Positions 18,942 through 27,709 of a DNA stretch of 64,000 bases are shown here, piece by piece. The DNA lies in assembly GCF_001053185.1 (NCBI RefSeq), contig NZ_CSTD01000004.1, forward strand, positions 278,219 through 342,218. Direction: 5' to 3'. The notes beneath the pieces were generated by a model, which was given only the letters and a program-made list of their open reading frames with translations, did not search any database and had not been told where the DNA came from. The stretch comes from Mycobacterium bohemicum DSM 44277. GTDB lineage: Bacteria; Actinomycetota; Actinomycetes; Mycobacteriales; Mycobacteriaceae. Each line of letters begins with the position of its first letter. The stretch's first letter is position 1. The translations under genes and the position numbers were made by a program.

Positions 18942-19682
18942 ATGCCCAAGATCACCGACAGCATCACGACCCCGGACGGCACCTGCGCCGTCCGCCTGTT
19001 CACCCCCGAGGGCCCGGGCCCGTGGCCCGGCGTGGTCATGTACTGCGACGCCGGCGGCGTTCGCGACACCTTCGACCAGATGGCCGCCAAGCTCGCCGGA
19101 TTCGGCTACGCGGTGCTGCTGCCCGACGTGTACTACCGCAGCGGCGACTGGGCCCCGTTCGACATGGCGACGGTGTTCGGCGACAAGGACGAGCGCAACC
19201 GGTTGTTTTCGATGATCGGCAGCATCACCCCGGACAAGATGGCGGCCGACGCCGGCGCGTTCTTCGACTACCTGGCCGCCCGGCCGGAGGTCTCCGGGGA
19301 CCGATTCGGCGTCTGCGGCTACTGCATGGGCGGACGCACCTCGCTGGTGGTGGCCGGCCGTCTGCCCGACCGCGTCGCCGCGGCCGCATCCTTCCACGGC
19401 GGCGGACTGGTGAGCGACGGCACGGACAGCCCACACCTGCTGGCCGACCGGATGACCGCCAGGATCTACGTGGGCGGCGCCGAGAACGACGCGTCGTTCA
19501 CCGCCGACGACGCCGAGCGGCTGGACAAGGCGCTGACGGCGGCCGGGGTATCGCACACCATCGAGTGGTATTCGGCGGGCCACGGGTTCGCGGTTCCGGA
19601 CAACGCGCCCTACGACGCGGCGGCCGCCGAGCGGCACTGGGAGGCGATCACGGAGGTGTTCGGGTCGGCGCTGCCGCGGTGA
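18942..19682 (+). CDS. Dienelactone hydrolase family protein, Rv2765-like
   Basis: Alpha/beta hydrolase of 246 residues with the DLH nucleophile elbow GYCMGG (catalytic cysteine near residue 125), an acid later in YVGGAENDASF and the histidine in SAGHGFAVPD. DLH enzymes open lactone rings or hydrolyse short esters; the substrate here is unknown. The ATG at 18942 is 15 bp beyond the tandem repeat, with only a weak upstream TAGAAC box. It is divergent from thyA. Confidence 0.85.
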   Translation: MPKITDSITTPDGTCAVRLFTPEGPGPWPGVVMYCDAGGVRDTFDQMAAKLAGFGYAVLLPDVYYRSGDWAPFDMATVFGDKDERNRLFSMIGSITPDKMAADAGAFFDYLAARPEVSGDRFGVCGYCMGGRTSLVVAGRLPDRVAAAASFHGGGLVSDGTDSPHLLADRMTARIYVGGAENDASFTADDAERLDKALTAAGVSHTIEWYSAGHGFAVPDNAPYDAAAAERHWEAITEVFGSALPR

Positions 19683-19952
19683 CGCCGATGTAGATGAATT
19701 TGCTGCGGAGATGCCTGTCGCTCCGCAACGCGGGCCGTACCGCAGCGTCAGCTAAGCGCGCCCGGCAACGTCCACGTCGAAAAGTTGCGCAGTTCCGCCA
19801 AACCAGTCGCCACGTGCCAAATTGCAAACTCGCCCCTCGCGCTGTGGACTTATCAACCGACTTGGCCTTAGCATTTGCTGGCAGCGCGTTTAGCAGAAAG
19901 CGAGCTCAACCGCATCCGGGCGCAGTGCCACAGCGACGACGGGGGGGACCGC

Positions 19953-20408
19953 GTGTTCGCAGACGTTCCGGCACCTGACGGCGGCCGACGGGTCGAGCGT
20001 CGACGCCCGAAACCACCAGGCCAGTCGCCCATCGACGACCTGCAGCGGATGCCCGCACTCGTCGCGTTGGAGCGGCTACCGACGCCCGCCCTGGCGGTTG
20101 ACCGCGCCGGGACGGTCCTGTTCGCCAACGGCCCGTTCTGCCGGATGACGGGCTACTTGGCCGGCGAATTGCAGTCGATGAGCTTCGACGAATTCTTCGT
20201 CACCCTGCCGGCCGACGACACGTGGATCGTGCTGGCCGGAACGAGCGCCCAGCGCCGCGTCGTGCTGAGGCACAAGGACGGCCACTCGGTGTGGGCCAGC
20301 ATGAGCAAGTCGGCCATGCGACGCCGCGACGACACCGTTGCGCTGGTCACCTTCCACGACCGCACCGAGGAGCTCTGGCTCAACAGCGTGGATCCGGATC
20401 GCGCCTGA
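19953..20408 (+). CDS. PAS-domain protein
   Basis: A small protein of about 151 residues with a basic N-terminal tail and one PAS domain: LPTPALAVDRAGTVLFANGPFCRMTGY is the classic PAS core, and VTFHDRTEEL ends the domain. There is no kinase, HTH or cyclase domain, so it may be a stand-alone sensor or adaptor. The GTG at 19953 was chosen because it follows a G-rich stretch and precedes all the recognisable sequence; the frame stays open a further 26 codons upstream. The 269 bp before it are less GC-rich than their surroundings and hold no gene. Confidence 0.65.
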   Translation: MFADVPAPDGGRRVERRRPKPPGQSPIDDLQRMPALVALERLPTPALAVDRAGTVLFANGPFCRMTGYLAGELQSMSFDEFFVTLPADDTWIVLAGTSAQRRVVLRHKDGHSVWASMSKSAMRRRDDTVALVTFHDRTEELWLNSVDPDRA

Positions 20409-20409
20409 C

Positions 20410-20856
20410 CTAACCGGCGGGCAGGCCCACCAGTTCGGCCAGCCGCGCGCGGTGGCGGTAGGCGGTGCCCAGCGCCAACTGGTCGCTCTTGGCGCGCTTG
20501 AGGTACAGGTGCGCCGGATACTCCCACGTCATCCCGATGCCGCCGTGCAGCTGCACGCATTCCTCGGCGGCGTGCACGGCGACGCCGCTGCAGTACGCCT
20601 GGGCGGTGGCCGCGGCCACGCTCGCGTCGTCGGCCTCGCGCGCGGTCGCGCCGGCACCGCCGAGCGCCTCGGGGACCAGCAGCCCGGCCACCCCCAGCTC
20701 GGCGGCCAGCGTCTGCCATACCGCCGAAAAGTCCTGCGGCTGGGGATCGTAGGCGCGCGCCACCTGTTCGGGCGGACAGCGGTCGGCGAACAGCTGGCGC
20801 ACGCCGTCGCGCAGGGCCTCCTCGGTGTCGGAGTAGAGCAGGTCGCCCGCGCTCAT
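20410..20856 (-). pseudogene. Acyl-CoA dehydrogenase, second subunit, with internal deletion
   Basis: The 148-residue frame joins an acyl-CoA dehydrogenase N-terminus (LAAELGVAGLLVPEALGGAG) directly to a C-terminus (AVHAAEECVQLHGGIGMTWE). Family members of this FadE27-like type are about 340-370 residues, so about 200 central residues, including the flavin-binding beta domain, are gone in frame at the TAREADDAS junction. The product could not be a working dehydrogenase. It overlaps the next fadE by 4 bp, so it would normally be the partner subunit of a heteromeric enzyme. Confidence 0.8.
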
Positions 20857-22034
20857 CGGTTCAGGTCCTTCCAGGCGACGTCCTTGTCGACACGGTGTTC
20901 GCCCGGCAGGCCGAGGATCCGCTCGGAGATGGTGTTGCGCAGTATTTCCGAGGTGCCGCCTTCAATCGAATTGCCGCGGGCCCGCAGATACCGGTAGCCG
21001 GGTTCGCGCCCGACCAGGTCGACGACCTCCGTCCTGCGCATCGTCCAATCGTCGTAGCGCAGGCCGGATTCGGCGTGCAGCTCGATGTCGAATCCCGAAA
21101 CGGCTTGCGCCAGCCGGGCAAATGCCACTTTCATGCCGGCGCCTTCCGGGCCGGGCTGGCCGGCGCTGGCCTGCTGCCGCAATCGTTCACCCGCCAGCCG
21201 GAGCACCTCCGCCTCGACCCACAGCCGCATCAGCTCGTCGTGCATCGCGGGGTTGCGCAAGTGCGGCTCCTCGCGCCACGCCTCGGCCACCTTGCCGATG
21301 TGCCCGCCCTCGCGCGGAGTGCCGGCCTGCGAACCGATCGCGACCCGCTCGTTGTTCAGCGTGGTGGTCGCGACGCGCCAGCCGCCGCCCTCGGGGCCGA
21401 GCCGATTCGCGTCGGGCACCCGCACATCGGTGAGGAACACCTCGTTGAACTCGGCTTCCCCGGTGATCTGGCGCAGCGGCCGCACGTCGACGCCGGGCTG
21501 GGTCATGTCGCACAGAAAGTAGGTCAGACCAGCGTGTTTGGGCACCGTCGGGTCTGTGCGGGCGACGAGGATGGCCATCTGCGCGTGCTGCGCCATCGAG
21601 GTCCACACCTTCTGCCCGTTGACGATCCATTCGTCGCCGTCGCGCACCGCGCGGGTGGCGACGCCGGCCAGATCCGATCCCGCGCCCGGCTCGCTGAACA
21701 ACTGGCAGTAGACGTGTTCCCCGGTGAACAAGGGGCGCAGGAACTTTCGTTTTTGCTCGTCGGTTCCGAACGCGGCGATCGTCGGTGCCGCCATACCCAT
21801 GCCGATGAAGTTCTTGACGGTGCCGCCCACCGGCGCCCCCGCCGCGGCGAGTTGGGCGTTCACCCGCTCCTGGGCCGAGCGTGGCAGGCCGAGCCCGCCG
21901 AAACCCTCGGGCAGGTGGACCCATGCCAGGCCCGCATCGTATTGCGCGCCAAGGAATTCGCGCGGGTCACTCGTTCCAGGGTCGTACGCGTCGAGCAGGG
22001 CCTTGACCCGGGCCTCCAGGTCGTCCGCCGTCAT
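20853..22034 (-). CDS. Acyl-CoA dehydrogenase, FadE26-like subunit
   Basis: FAD-dependent acyl-CoA dehydrogenase of 393 residues, full length. Visible are the FAD-contacting CQLFSEPGAGSDLAG and WTSMAQHAQMAILVART segments and the C-terminal GGTSEILRNTISERILGLP. In mycobacteria paired FadE genes like this often form alpha2-beta2 enzymes acting on CoA esters of steroids or branched acids. The pairing with the shortened gene downstream and the ATGA-type overlaps on both sides place it in the fadD-carboxylase-fabG operon. Confidence 0.9.
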   Translation of the reverse strand: MTADDLEARVKALLDAYDPGTSDPREFLGAQYDAGLAWVHLPEGFGGLGLPRSAQERVNAQLAAAGAPVGGTVKNFIGMGMAAPTIAAFGTDEQKRKFLRPLFTGEHVYCQLFSEPGAGSDLAGVATRAVRDGDEWIVNGQKVWTSMAQHAQMAILVARTDPTVPKHAGLTYFLCDMTQPGVDVRPLRQITGEAEFNEVFLTDVRVPDANRLGPEGGGWRVATTTLNNERVAIGSQAGTPREGGHIGKVAEAWREEPHLRNPAMHDELMRLWVEAEVLRLAGERLRQQASAGQPGPEGAGMKVAFARLAQAVSGFDIELHAESGLRYDDWTMRRTEVVDLVGREPGYRYLRARGNSIEGGTSEILRNTISERILGLPGEHRVDKDVAWKDLNR

Positions 22035-22813
22035 CGCGCGCCGCCCGATGCGGACTGGAATCCTTGCGCTGGGCCCAGCAGGAGGCCGCCGTCGATGACC
22101 ATGGTCTCGCCGGTGATCCAGCTCGCCGCGTCGGAAACGAGGAACGCGACCGCGTTCGCCACGTCGATCGGCTCACCGATGCGCCCGAGCGCGATGGTCG
22201 ACGCCAGCGGGTCCTCGTGGTCTTTCCACAGCGCCTCGGCCAGTTTCGTGCGCACCACGCCCGGGGCGATCGCGTTGACCCGGACCTTGGGTGAAAGTTC
22301 GAGCGCCAGTTGCTTGGTCACGTGGATGAGCGCGGCCTTGGTGGCGTTGTACATGCCCATCGCCGGGGACTGGTGCATGCCGCCGATCGAGGCGGTGTTG
22401 ACGATGGCGCCGCCGTGGTCGCCCATCCACGACTTGACGGCGAGCGACGTCCATAGCAGGGGTGCCCACAGGTTGACGTCGAAGATCTTGGTGAACCGGG
22501 CGTGATCCTGGTCGATCAGCGGCCCGTAGGCCGGATTGGTGCCGGCGTTGTTGACCAGGATGTCGACGCTGCCGAATCTCTCGAGGGTGAGGTCGACGCA
22601 GCGCCGCGCGGCGTCCTCGTCGACGGCGTGCGCGCCAACCCCCAAGGCCTTCTCCCCCACCTGGGCCGCGGCGTCTTCGGCCGCCTCCTGCTTGCGGGCG
22701 GTGAGCACGACGTTGGCGCCCGCGGCCGCCAATTGCTGCGCGATCGCCAGCCCGATTCCGCGCGAGGCGCCGGTGATGATGGCGGTTCGGCCGGTCAGGT
22801 CGGATGAGGTCAT
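22031..22813 (-). CDS. fabG5: SDR oxidoreductase FabG5-like (Rv2766c)
   Basis: A 260-residue short-chain dehydrogenase with TGASRGIG, NNAG, the active-site serine in TASIGG and Y-x3-K in MYNATK, ending in TGETMVIDGGLL. Length and sequence match M. tuberculosis Rv2766c. The ATG at 22813 follows AGAAGG. It precedes the fadE pair with a 4-bp overlap, which suggests it acts on the same acyl-CoA, probably as a 3-hydroxyacyl dehydrogenase or ketoreductase. Confidence 0.85.
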   Translation of the reverse strand: MTSSDLTGRTAIITGASRGIGLAIAQQLAAAGANVVLTARKQEAAEDAAAQVGEKALGVGAHAVDEDAARRCVDLTLERFGSVDILVNNAGTNPAYGPLIDQDHARFTKIFDVNLWAPLLWTSLAVKSWMGDHGGAIVNTASIGGMHQSPAMGMYNATKAALIHVTKQLALELSPKVRVNAIAPGVVRTKLAEALWKDHEDPLASTIALGRIGEPIDVANAVAFLVSDAASWITGETMVIDGGLLLGPAQGFQSASGGAR

Positions 22814-22906
22814 GTGCACGCCTTCTGCAGTAGGGGGTGAGCGCATCGCCGATGTAGCGAATCTAAACCTCGCGGAATCGGCAGAGGCGCCAGGGGCGGG
22901 AGCGGT

Positions 22907-25900
22907 TCATCCCGCCAGCCTGGTGATCCAGGCCCGGGAATCGGCCGGGTCGATGACGTCGTCGAGCTCGAAGGTGGTGGCCGAGCGCAGCGCCTTGCCG
23001 TGCTCGTAGGCCGCCGCCACCAGCTTGTCGAAGAGCGCCTGCCGCTCGGATTGGTCGGCCACGGCGGCCAGCTCCTTGCTGAAGCCCAGGCGCACAGCGC
23101 CTTCCAGCCCCATGCCGCCGATCTCCCCGGTGGGCCAGGCGACGGTGAACTGTGGGGCGCGGAACGAGCCGCCCGCCATTGCCATCGCGCCGAGCCCGTA
23201 TCCCTTGCGCAGGATGATCATTCCAACTGGCACGGTCAGCCGGGCGCCCAGCACGAACATGCGGCCGAACCGGCGGACCGCCGCCTCCTTCTCCGCGTCC
23301 GGCCCGACCATGAAGCCGGGGGTGTCGCACAGCGAGATCAGCGGCAACCGGAACGACTCGCACAGGGCCAGGAAGTCACCGGCCTTGTCGGCGGCCTCGG
23401 CGTCGATCGCGCCGCCCAGGTGGTGGGTGCTGTTCGCGATCAGCCCGTAGGCGACCCCCTCCACGCGCACCAGGGCGGTCACGATCCCGACGCCGTAGTC
23501 GGGCCGCAGTTCGAGCACGGAGCCGACGTCCACGATGGACTCGATCGCCCGGTGTACGTCGTAGGCCCGTAACCTGTTCTGCGGCACCACATGCCGGGCC
23601 AGGCGCGGATCGGGCTCCTCCCACTCGCGAAGGCTGCCCTGAAAATAGGACAGGTACTGCTTGGCCAGCGACACGGCGTGCGCCTCGTCGCGCGCCACCA
23701 GGCTGACCACGCCGTTGCGGCGTTGCACGTCGATCGGGCCGATGGCCTCCGGCGGGTAGGCGCCCAGGCCGCCGCCCTCGATCATCGCCGGGCCGCCCAT
23801 CCCGATGTTGGCGTCGGGGGTCGCGATGATCACGTCACACACGCCCGCCAGCGCGGCGTTGCCGGCGAAGCACCGGCCCGAGACGATCGACACCAGCGGC
23901 ACCCGGCCGGCGAGTCCGGCCAGCATCCGGAAGGTCGGCACGTCGAGGCCGGCGTGCCCGCCGACGTCGGTGTCCCCGGGCCGACCGCCGCCGCCCTCGG
24001 CGAACAGCACCACCGGCAGCCCCCGGCGGGCCGCCAGCTCGAAAACCCGGTCGGTCTTGGCGTGGTTTCGCATGCCCTGGGTGCCGGCCAGCACCGTGTA
24101 GTCGTAGGACAGCACCGCGGCCTCGGCCGCGGGCCGCCCGAAGCGGTCCGCCCCGATCGTGGCCAGGCCCGCGACGAGGCCGTCGGCCGGGGTGTTGGCG
24201 ACCAGGTCCTCTTCGGAGCGGCGGCTGCGCTGCGCGGCGATGGCCAGCGCGCCGTACTCGACGAAGCTGCCGGGATCCACCAGGTCGGCGATGTTCTCCC
24301 GGGCCGTGCGGCGACCTTGCTTGTGCCGCTTGGCAACCGCGGCGTCGCGGCCCTCGTCCAGGGTCAGCAGATGGCGCCGGCGCACCTCGTCGAGGTCGGC
24401 GCGCGGCCGGTCGAGATCGGCGGCGGCCGTGACCGACTCGCCGTCGGCGCCCCGGGAGACGCGGGTGAAGATCACCAGCGGGTCTCCGGGGCCGACGACC
24501 TGGCCGACCGTCACCAGGCTCCGCACGGTCCGCAACGCCGCCGGCGCGACCAGCACGTGCTGCATCTTCATCGCCTCCAGCACCGCCAGTTGGCCGCCGG
24601 GGCCGAAGTCGGCGCCCTCGGGTGCCAGCTCCACGACGGTGCCGGCCAGGTGCGCGCGCAGCGCTTCCTCGCCCGGATACAGTTCGACCTCCGTGACCCG
24701 CGCCTCGGGCCTTGGGTGCGCCGACGCCGCGGCGAACTCGGCAAGATGTCCGTCCAGGAAGTCGGTCGTGACCCACCCGGACTGAACCCGGCTGTCCGCC
24801 AAGAGCTCCCGGAGGAAACCGATGTTGGTGGCGACCCCCTCTATACCGAATTCGCCCAGGGCGGTCCGCGCCTTGCGCACCGCCGCCTCGAACGACGGGG
24901 CGTGCACGTGGGCGATGACCTTGGCCAGCAGCGAGTCGTACTGCGGGTTGGCGGCCAGGCCCGGGCGGCCGTAGGTGTCCACGCGCACACCCGGGCCGCT
25001 CGGCGGCGAGAAGGCCGTGAGCGCGCCCGCCGCGGGTGCGACGGAGCCGTCGGGGGCGAGGGTCTCCATGTTGACCCGCGCCTGGATGGCGATGCCCCGG
25101 TGCGCCGCGGGCTCACCGATGACCTCGGTGCCGTCCGAGGCGGTCCCGGCCGGCAGGCGGAGCTGGTAGTACGACGCACCACGGGCGATGGCCAGCTGGA
25201 CGGCGACCAGGTCCAGCCCGGTGGTCTCCTCGGTGACGGTGTGCTCCACCTGGATGCGCGGGTTGACCTCCAGGAAGACGAATTCGTCTCCGGAGAGCAG
25301 GAATTCGACGGTGGCCAGCCCGCGCAGGCCGGCCCGCGCGCACAACCGCGTGGCCGCCTGATGCAGCTCGCGCCGCAGCGCCCCGGAAAGGCCCTGCGCG
25401 GGAGCGATTTCCACGATCTTCTGGTAGCGCCGTTGAATGCTACAGTCTCGGTCGCCGAGCGCCAGCGCGTGCGTTTGGTGGCCCGCGGGTGCGCCGACCA
25501 CCTGCACCTCGATGTGCCGCGCCGCGTCGAGGACGGCCTCGGCGAAAAGCGCCGGATCGCCGAAGCCGAGCTGAGCCTCGGCGGCGCATTGCCGGTAGGC
25601 GGCCTCGATCTGGTCAGCGTCGGTGACCTTCCGCATGCCCCGGCCACCGCCGCCGGCGAGCGCCTTGATCATGATGGCGCCGCCGTGGGCCGCGAAGAAG
25701 GCCGTGACGTCGTCCACGCTGCTCGGCCCCCGGGTGGCCGGCAGCACCGGGAGCCCGGCCGCCACCGCCGCGGCCCGGGCCGTGGACTTGTTACCGAACG
25801 CCTCGAGCACGTCGGCGTCCGGCCCCACGAAGGTGCGCCCGGCCGCGGCGCAGGCGCGGGCGAATTCGGAGCTCTCGCTGAGAAACCCGTAGCCCGGATG

Positions 25901-26125
25901 AATCAAGTCGGCGCCGGATTTCTCGGCGATCGCCAACAGCGCCGCGGAATCCAGGTACGCCTTGGGCCCGGTGCCCGGCAGGCCGAACGCCTCGTCGGCG
26001 GCATGCACGTGCGGGCTGCCGGCGTCGTCTTCGGCGTACACGGCGACCGTCCGCATGCCCAGTTCGGTTGCGGTCCGGACGATTCGCAGCGCGATCTCGC
26101 CCCGGTTGGCGATCAGCACGGTCAT
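22907..26125 (-). CDS. Single-chain biotin-dependent long-chain acyl-CoA carboxylase
   Basis: One 1072-residue polypeptide holds all carboxylase activities. The biotin carboxylase domain is at about residues 1-445 (ATP-grasp with KALAGGGGRGMR and EVNPRIQVEHTVTEE). The biotin carrier domain contains EAMKMQH with the biotinylated lysine at K520. The carboxyltransferase domain runs from about 575 to the end (oxyanion loops in GRCFAGNAALAG and the late DTPGFMVGPDAEKE). This architecture matches the long-chain acyl-CoA carboxylase characterised from M. avium subsp. paratuberculosis, which carboxylates short to long acyl-CoAs. It lies between fadD and fabG5 in one operon. Confidence 0.93.
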   Translation of the reverse strand: MTVLIANRGEIALRIVRTATELGMRTVAVYAEDDAGSPHVHAADEAFGLPGTGPKAYLDSAALLAIAEKSGADLIHPGYGFLSESSEFARACAAAGRTFVGPDADVLEAFGNKSTARAAAVAAGLPVLPATRGPSSVDDVTAFFAAHGGAIMIKALAGGGGRGMRKVTDADQIEAAYRQCAAEAQLGFGDPALFAEAVLDAARHIEVQVVGAPAGHQTHALALGDRDCSIQRRYQKIVEIAPAQGLSGALRRELHQAATRLCARAGLRGLATVEFLLSGDEFVFLEVNPRIQVEHTVTEETTGLDLVAVQLAIARGASYYQLRLPAGTASDGTEVIGEPAAHRGIAIQARVNMETLAPDGSVAPAAGALTAFSPPSGPGVRVDTYGRPGLAANPQYDSLLAKVIAHVHAPSFEAAVRKARTALGEFGIEGVATNIGFLRELLADSRVQSGWVTTDFLDGHLAEFAAASAHPRPEARVTEVELYPGEEALRAHLAGTVVELAPEGADFGPGGQLAVLEAMKMQHVLVAPAALRTVRSLVTVGQVVGPGDPLVIFTRVSRGADGESVTAAADLDRPRADLDEVRRRHLLTLDEGRDAAVAKRHKQGRRTARENIADLVDPGSFVEYGALAIAAQRSRRSEEDLVANTPADGLVAGLATIGADRFGRPAAEAAVLSYDYTVLAGTQGMRNHAKTDRVFELAARRGLPVVLFAEGGGGRPGDTDVGGHAGLDVPTFRMLAGLAGRVPLVSIVSGRCFAGNAALAGVCDVIIATPDANIGMGGPAMIEGGGLGAYPPEAIGPIDVQRRNGVVSLVARDEAHAVSLAKQYLSYFQGSLREWEEPDPRLARHVVPQNRLRAYDVHRAIESIVDVGSVLELRPDYGVGIVTALVRVEGVAYGLIANSTHHLGGAIDAEAADKAGDFLALCESFRLPLISLCDTPGFMVGPDAEKEAAVRRFGRMFVLGARLTVPVGMIILRKGYGLGAMAMAGGSFRAPQFTVAWPTGEIGGMGLEGAVRLGFSKELAAVADQSERQALFDKLVAAAYEHGKALRSATTFELDDVIDPADSRAWITRLAG

Positions 26126-26138
26126 GAAGGAAACTCGG

Positions 26139-27671
26139 TCATCGACGTGGGTCACCCCACTGCACCTGTGCGCGCAGGCTGCCCTTGAGCAGCTTGCCAC
26201 CGGCGTTGCGTGGCAACGCCTCGCCGACCACCGTGACGTACTGCGGAACCTTGAAGTCGGCCAGCCGCTCCCGGCAGTGGTCCAGAACGGCGTCGACGTC
26301 GACATCGTCCGCGCCACCGAACAATACGGCCCCGACCTTTTCGCCCATGATCTCGTCGGGCACGGCCAGCACGCAGGCGTCCGCGACGGTGGGCGCGGCG
26401 AGCAGCACGGCCTCCACCTCGACGCTGGACACGTTTTCCCCGCCCCGGTTGATGATGTCCTTGAGCCGGTCGACGATGTACACCCGGCCGGCGTCGTCGA
26501 CCCGCACGACGTCGCCGGTGTGCAACCAGCCGTCGACGATGCTGGCGGCGCTGGCTTCGGGCCGCTTCCAGTAGCCGGCAGTCACGTTGGCGCCGCGCGT
26601 CACCAGCTCGCCCTCGGCGCCGTCGTTGCCGAACGGAATCACCCCGAGGTCGACCGAGGGCACCGCGTACCCGACGGAGTCGGCGTGTTCGAGGGCATCG
26701 GAGTCCGGCAGGACCGTCATCAGCGACGCGGTCTCGGTCATCCCGTACCCGTTGAACACCGTCGCACCGGCGAACGCGTCCTTCACGGCCCGCACCAGCG
26801 TCGGCGCGATCGGCGCGCCGCCGTAGCCCACCCAACGGACGCCGGACACGTCGGCGTCGCGAAAGCCGTTGTGCCGCAGCAGTAACGAATAGATCGCCGG
26901 AACGGTCACCATGCTCGAGATGCGTTCGCCCGCCACCGCGGCGATCAGCTGCTCGAGGTTGAGCGCGGGCATGATGACCGACGCTCCCCCGACGCGGGCG
27001 GCCGCCAGAAGCTGTGAGTTGCAACCGGTCACGTGGAACAAGGGAACCGAGATCAGCGTGCGCATCCCCTCCCCGAGATCGCGGGGCAGCCCCATGCACC
27101 GGACCGAATTCTCGGTGTTCGTCAGGAACGCCTCGTGTGTCGTCGGCACGCCTTTGGGATGGCCGGTGGTGCCGGACGTGTAGAACAGCGCGGCGATGTC
27201 GGTGCGGCCGAGTTGTTCGGTCACGTAGGGATGCCCGTCGGGCAGCGGCGTTTCCGGCGCGAGATCCACGTGCGCGCCGGAGTCGTTCAGCACGAACTCG
27301 ACCTCGGGTGGCGCGGAACGGGTGTTGCCCGCGACCGCCACACCTCCCGCCATCACGGTGCCCCAGAACGCCAGCACCCAGTCGATCCCGGCGGGACGGC
27401 GCACCGCCACCCGCTCGCCGGGTTTCAGGCCCGCCGCGCGCAGCCCGCCCGCCACCCGGGCGGCGCGGTCCCACAGCTGCCGGTAGGTCAGGCGGCCACC
27501 CCCGAGTTCGACCACGGCCTCGCTGTTAGGGCTGCGGTCGACGTGCCCGGCGAGCATGTCCAGCAACGTGTTCGGCAAGTCGTCGTAGCGCGGGATGCCG
27601 GCGAGGTCCCGGGACACTCCGGTCGTGGCGAAGGGGTTTTTGTCGCGGGGGATTTCGATCACTTCAGGCAT
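26139..27671 (-). CDS. Acyl-CoA synthetase (FadD family)
   Basis: ANL-superfamily adenylate-forming enzyme of 510 residues. Core motifs: A3 P-loop YTSGTTGHPKG, A5 NGYGMTETAS, A7 GWLHTGD, A8 hinge VYIVDRLKDIINRGGENV, and the catalytic lysine in the A10 segment GGKLLKGSLR. It activates a carboxylic acid to its CoA ester and starts the operon that continues with the carboxylase (13 bp gap). The preferred chain is not readable from sequence. Confidence 0.92.
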   Translation of the reverse strand: MPEVIEIPRDKNPFATTGVSRDLAGIPRYDDLPNTLLDMLAGHVDRSPNSEAVVELGGGRLTYRQLWDRAARVAGGLRAAGLKPGERVAVRRPAGIDWVLAFWGTVMAGGVAVAGNTRSAPPEVEFVLNDSGAHVDLAPETPLPDGHPYVTEQLGRTDIAALFYTSGTTGHPKGVPTTHEAFLTNTENSVRCMGLPRDLGEGMRTLISVPLFHVTGCNSQLLAAARVGGASVIMPALNLEQLIAAVAGERISSMVTVPAIYSLLLRHNGFRDADVSGVRWVGYGGAPIAPTLVRAVKDAFAGATVFNGYGMTETASLMTVLPDSDALEHADSVGYAVPSVDLGVIPFGNDGAEGELVTRGANVTAGYWKRPEASAASIVDGWLHTGDVVRVDDAGRVYIVDRLKDIINRGGENVSSVEVEAVLLAAPTVADACVLAVPDEIMGEKVGAVLFGGADDVDVDAVLDHCRERLADFKVPQYVTVVGEALPRNAGGKLLKGSLRAQVQWGDPRR

Positions 27672-27709
27672 GGCCGGTCCTAACTCTGCTCCTGGCCTAT
27701 GGTGATGCG

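Noticed and set aside
19694..19978. Possible 94-residue basic protein before the PAS gene
   Set aside because: No conserved motif, no ribosome-binding site, and it runs into the PAS gene in another frame; more likely an intergenic frame.
23591..26188. 865-codon plus-strand frame opposite the carboxylase
   Set aside because: Shadow frame. The minus strand has complete biotin carboxylase, carrier and carboxyltransferase motifs.
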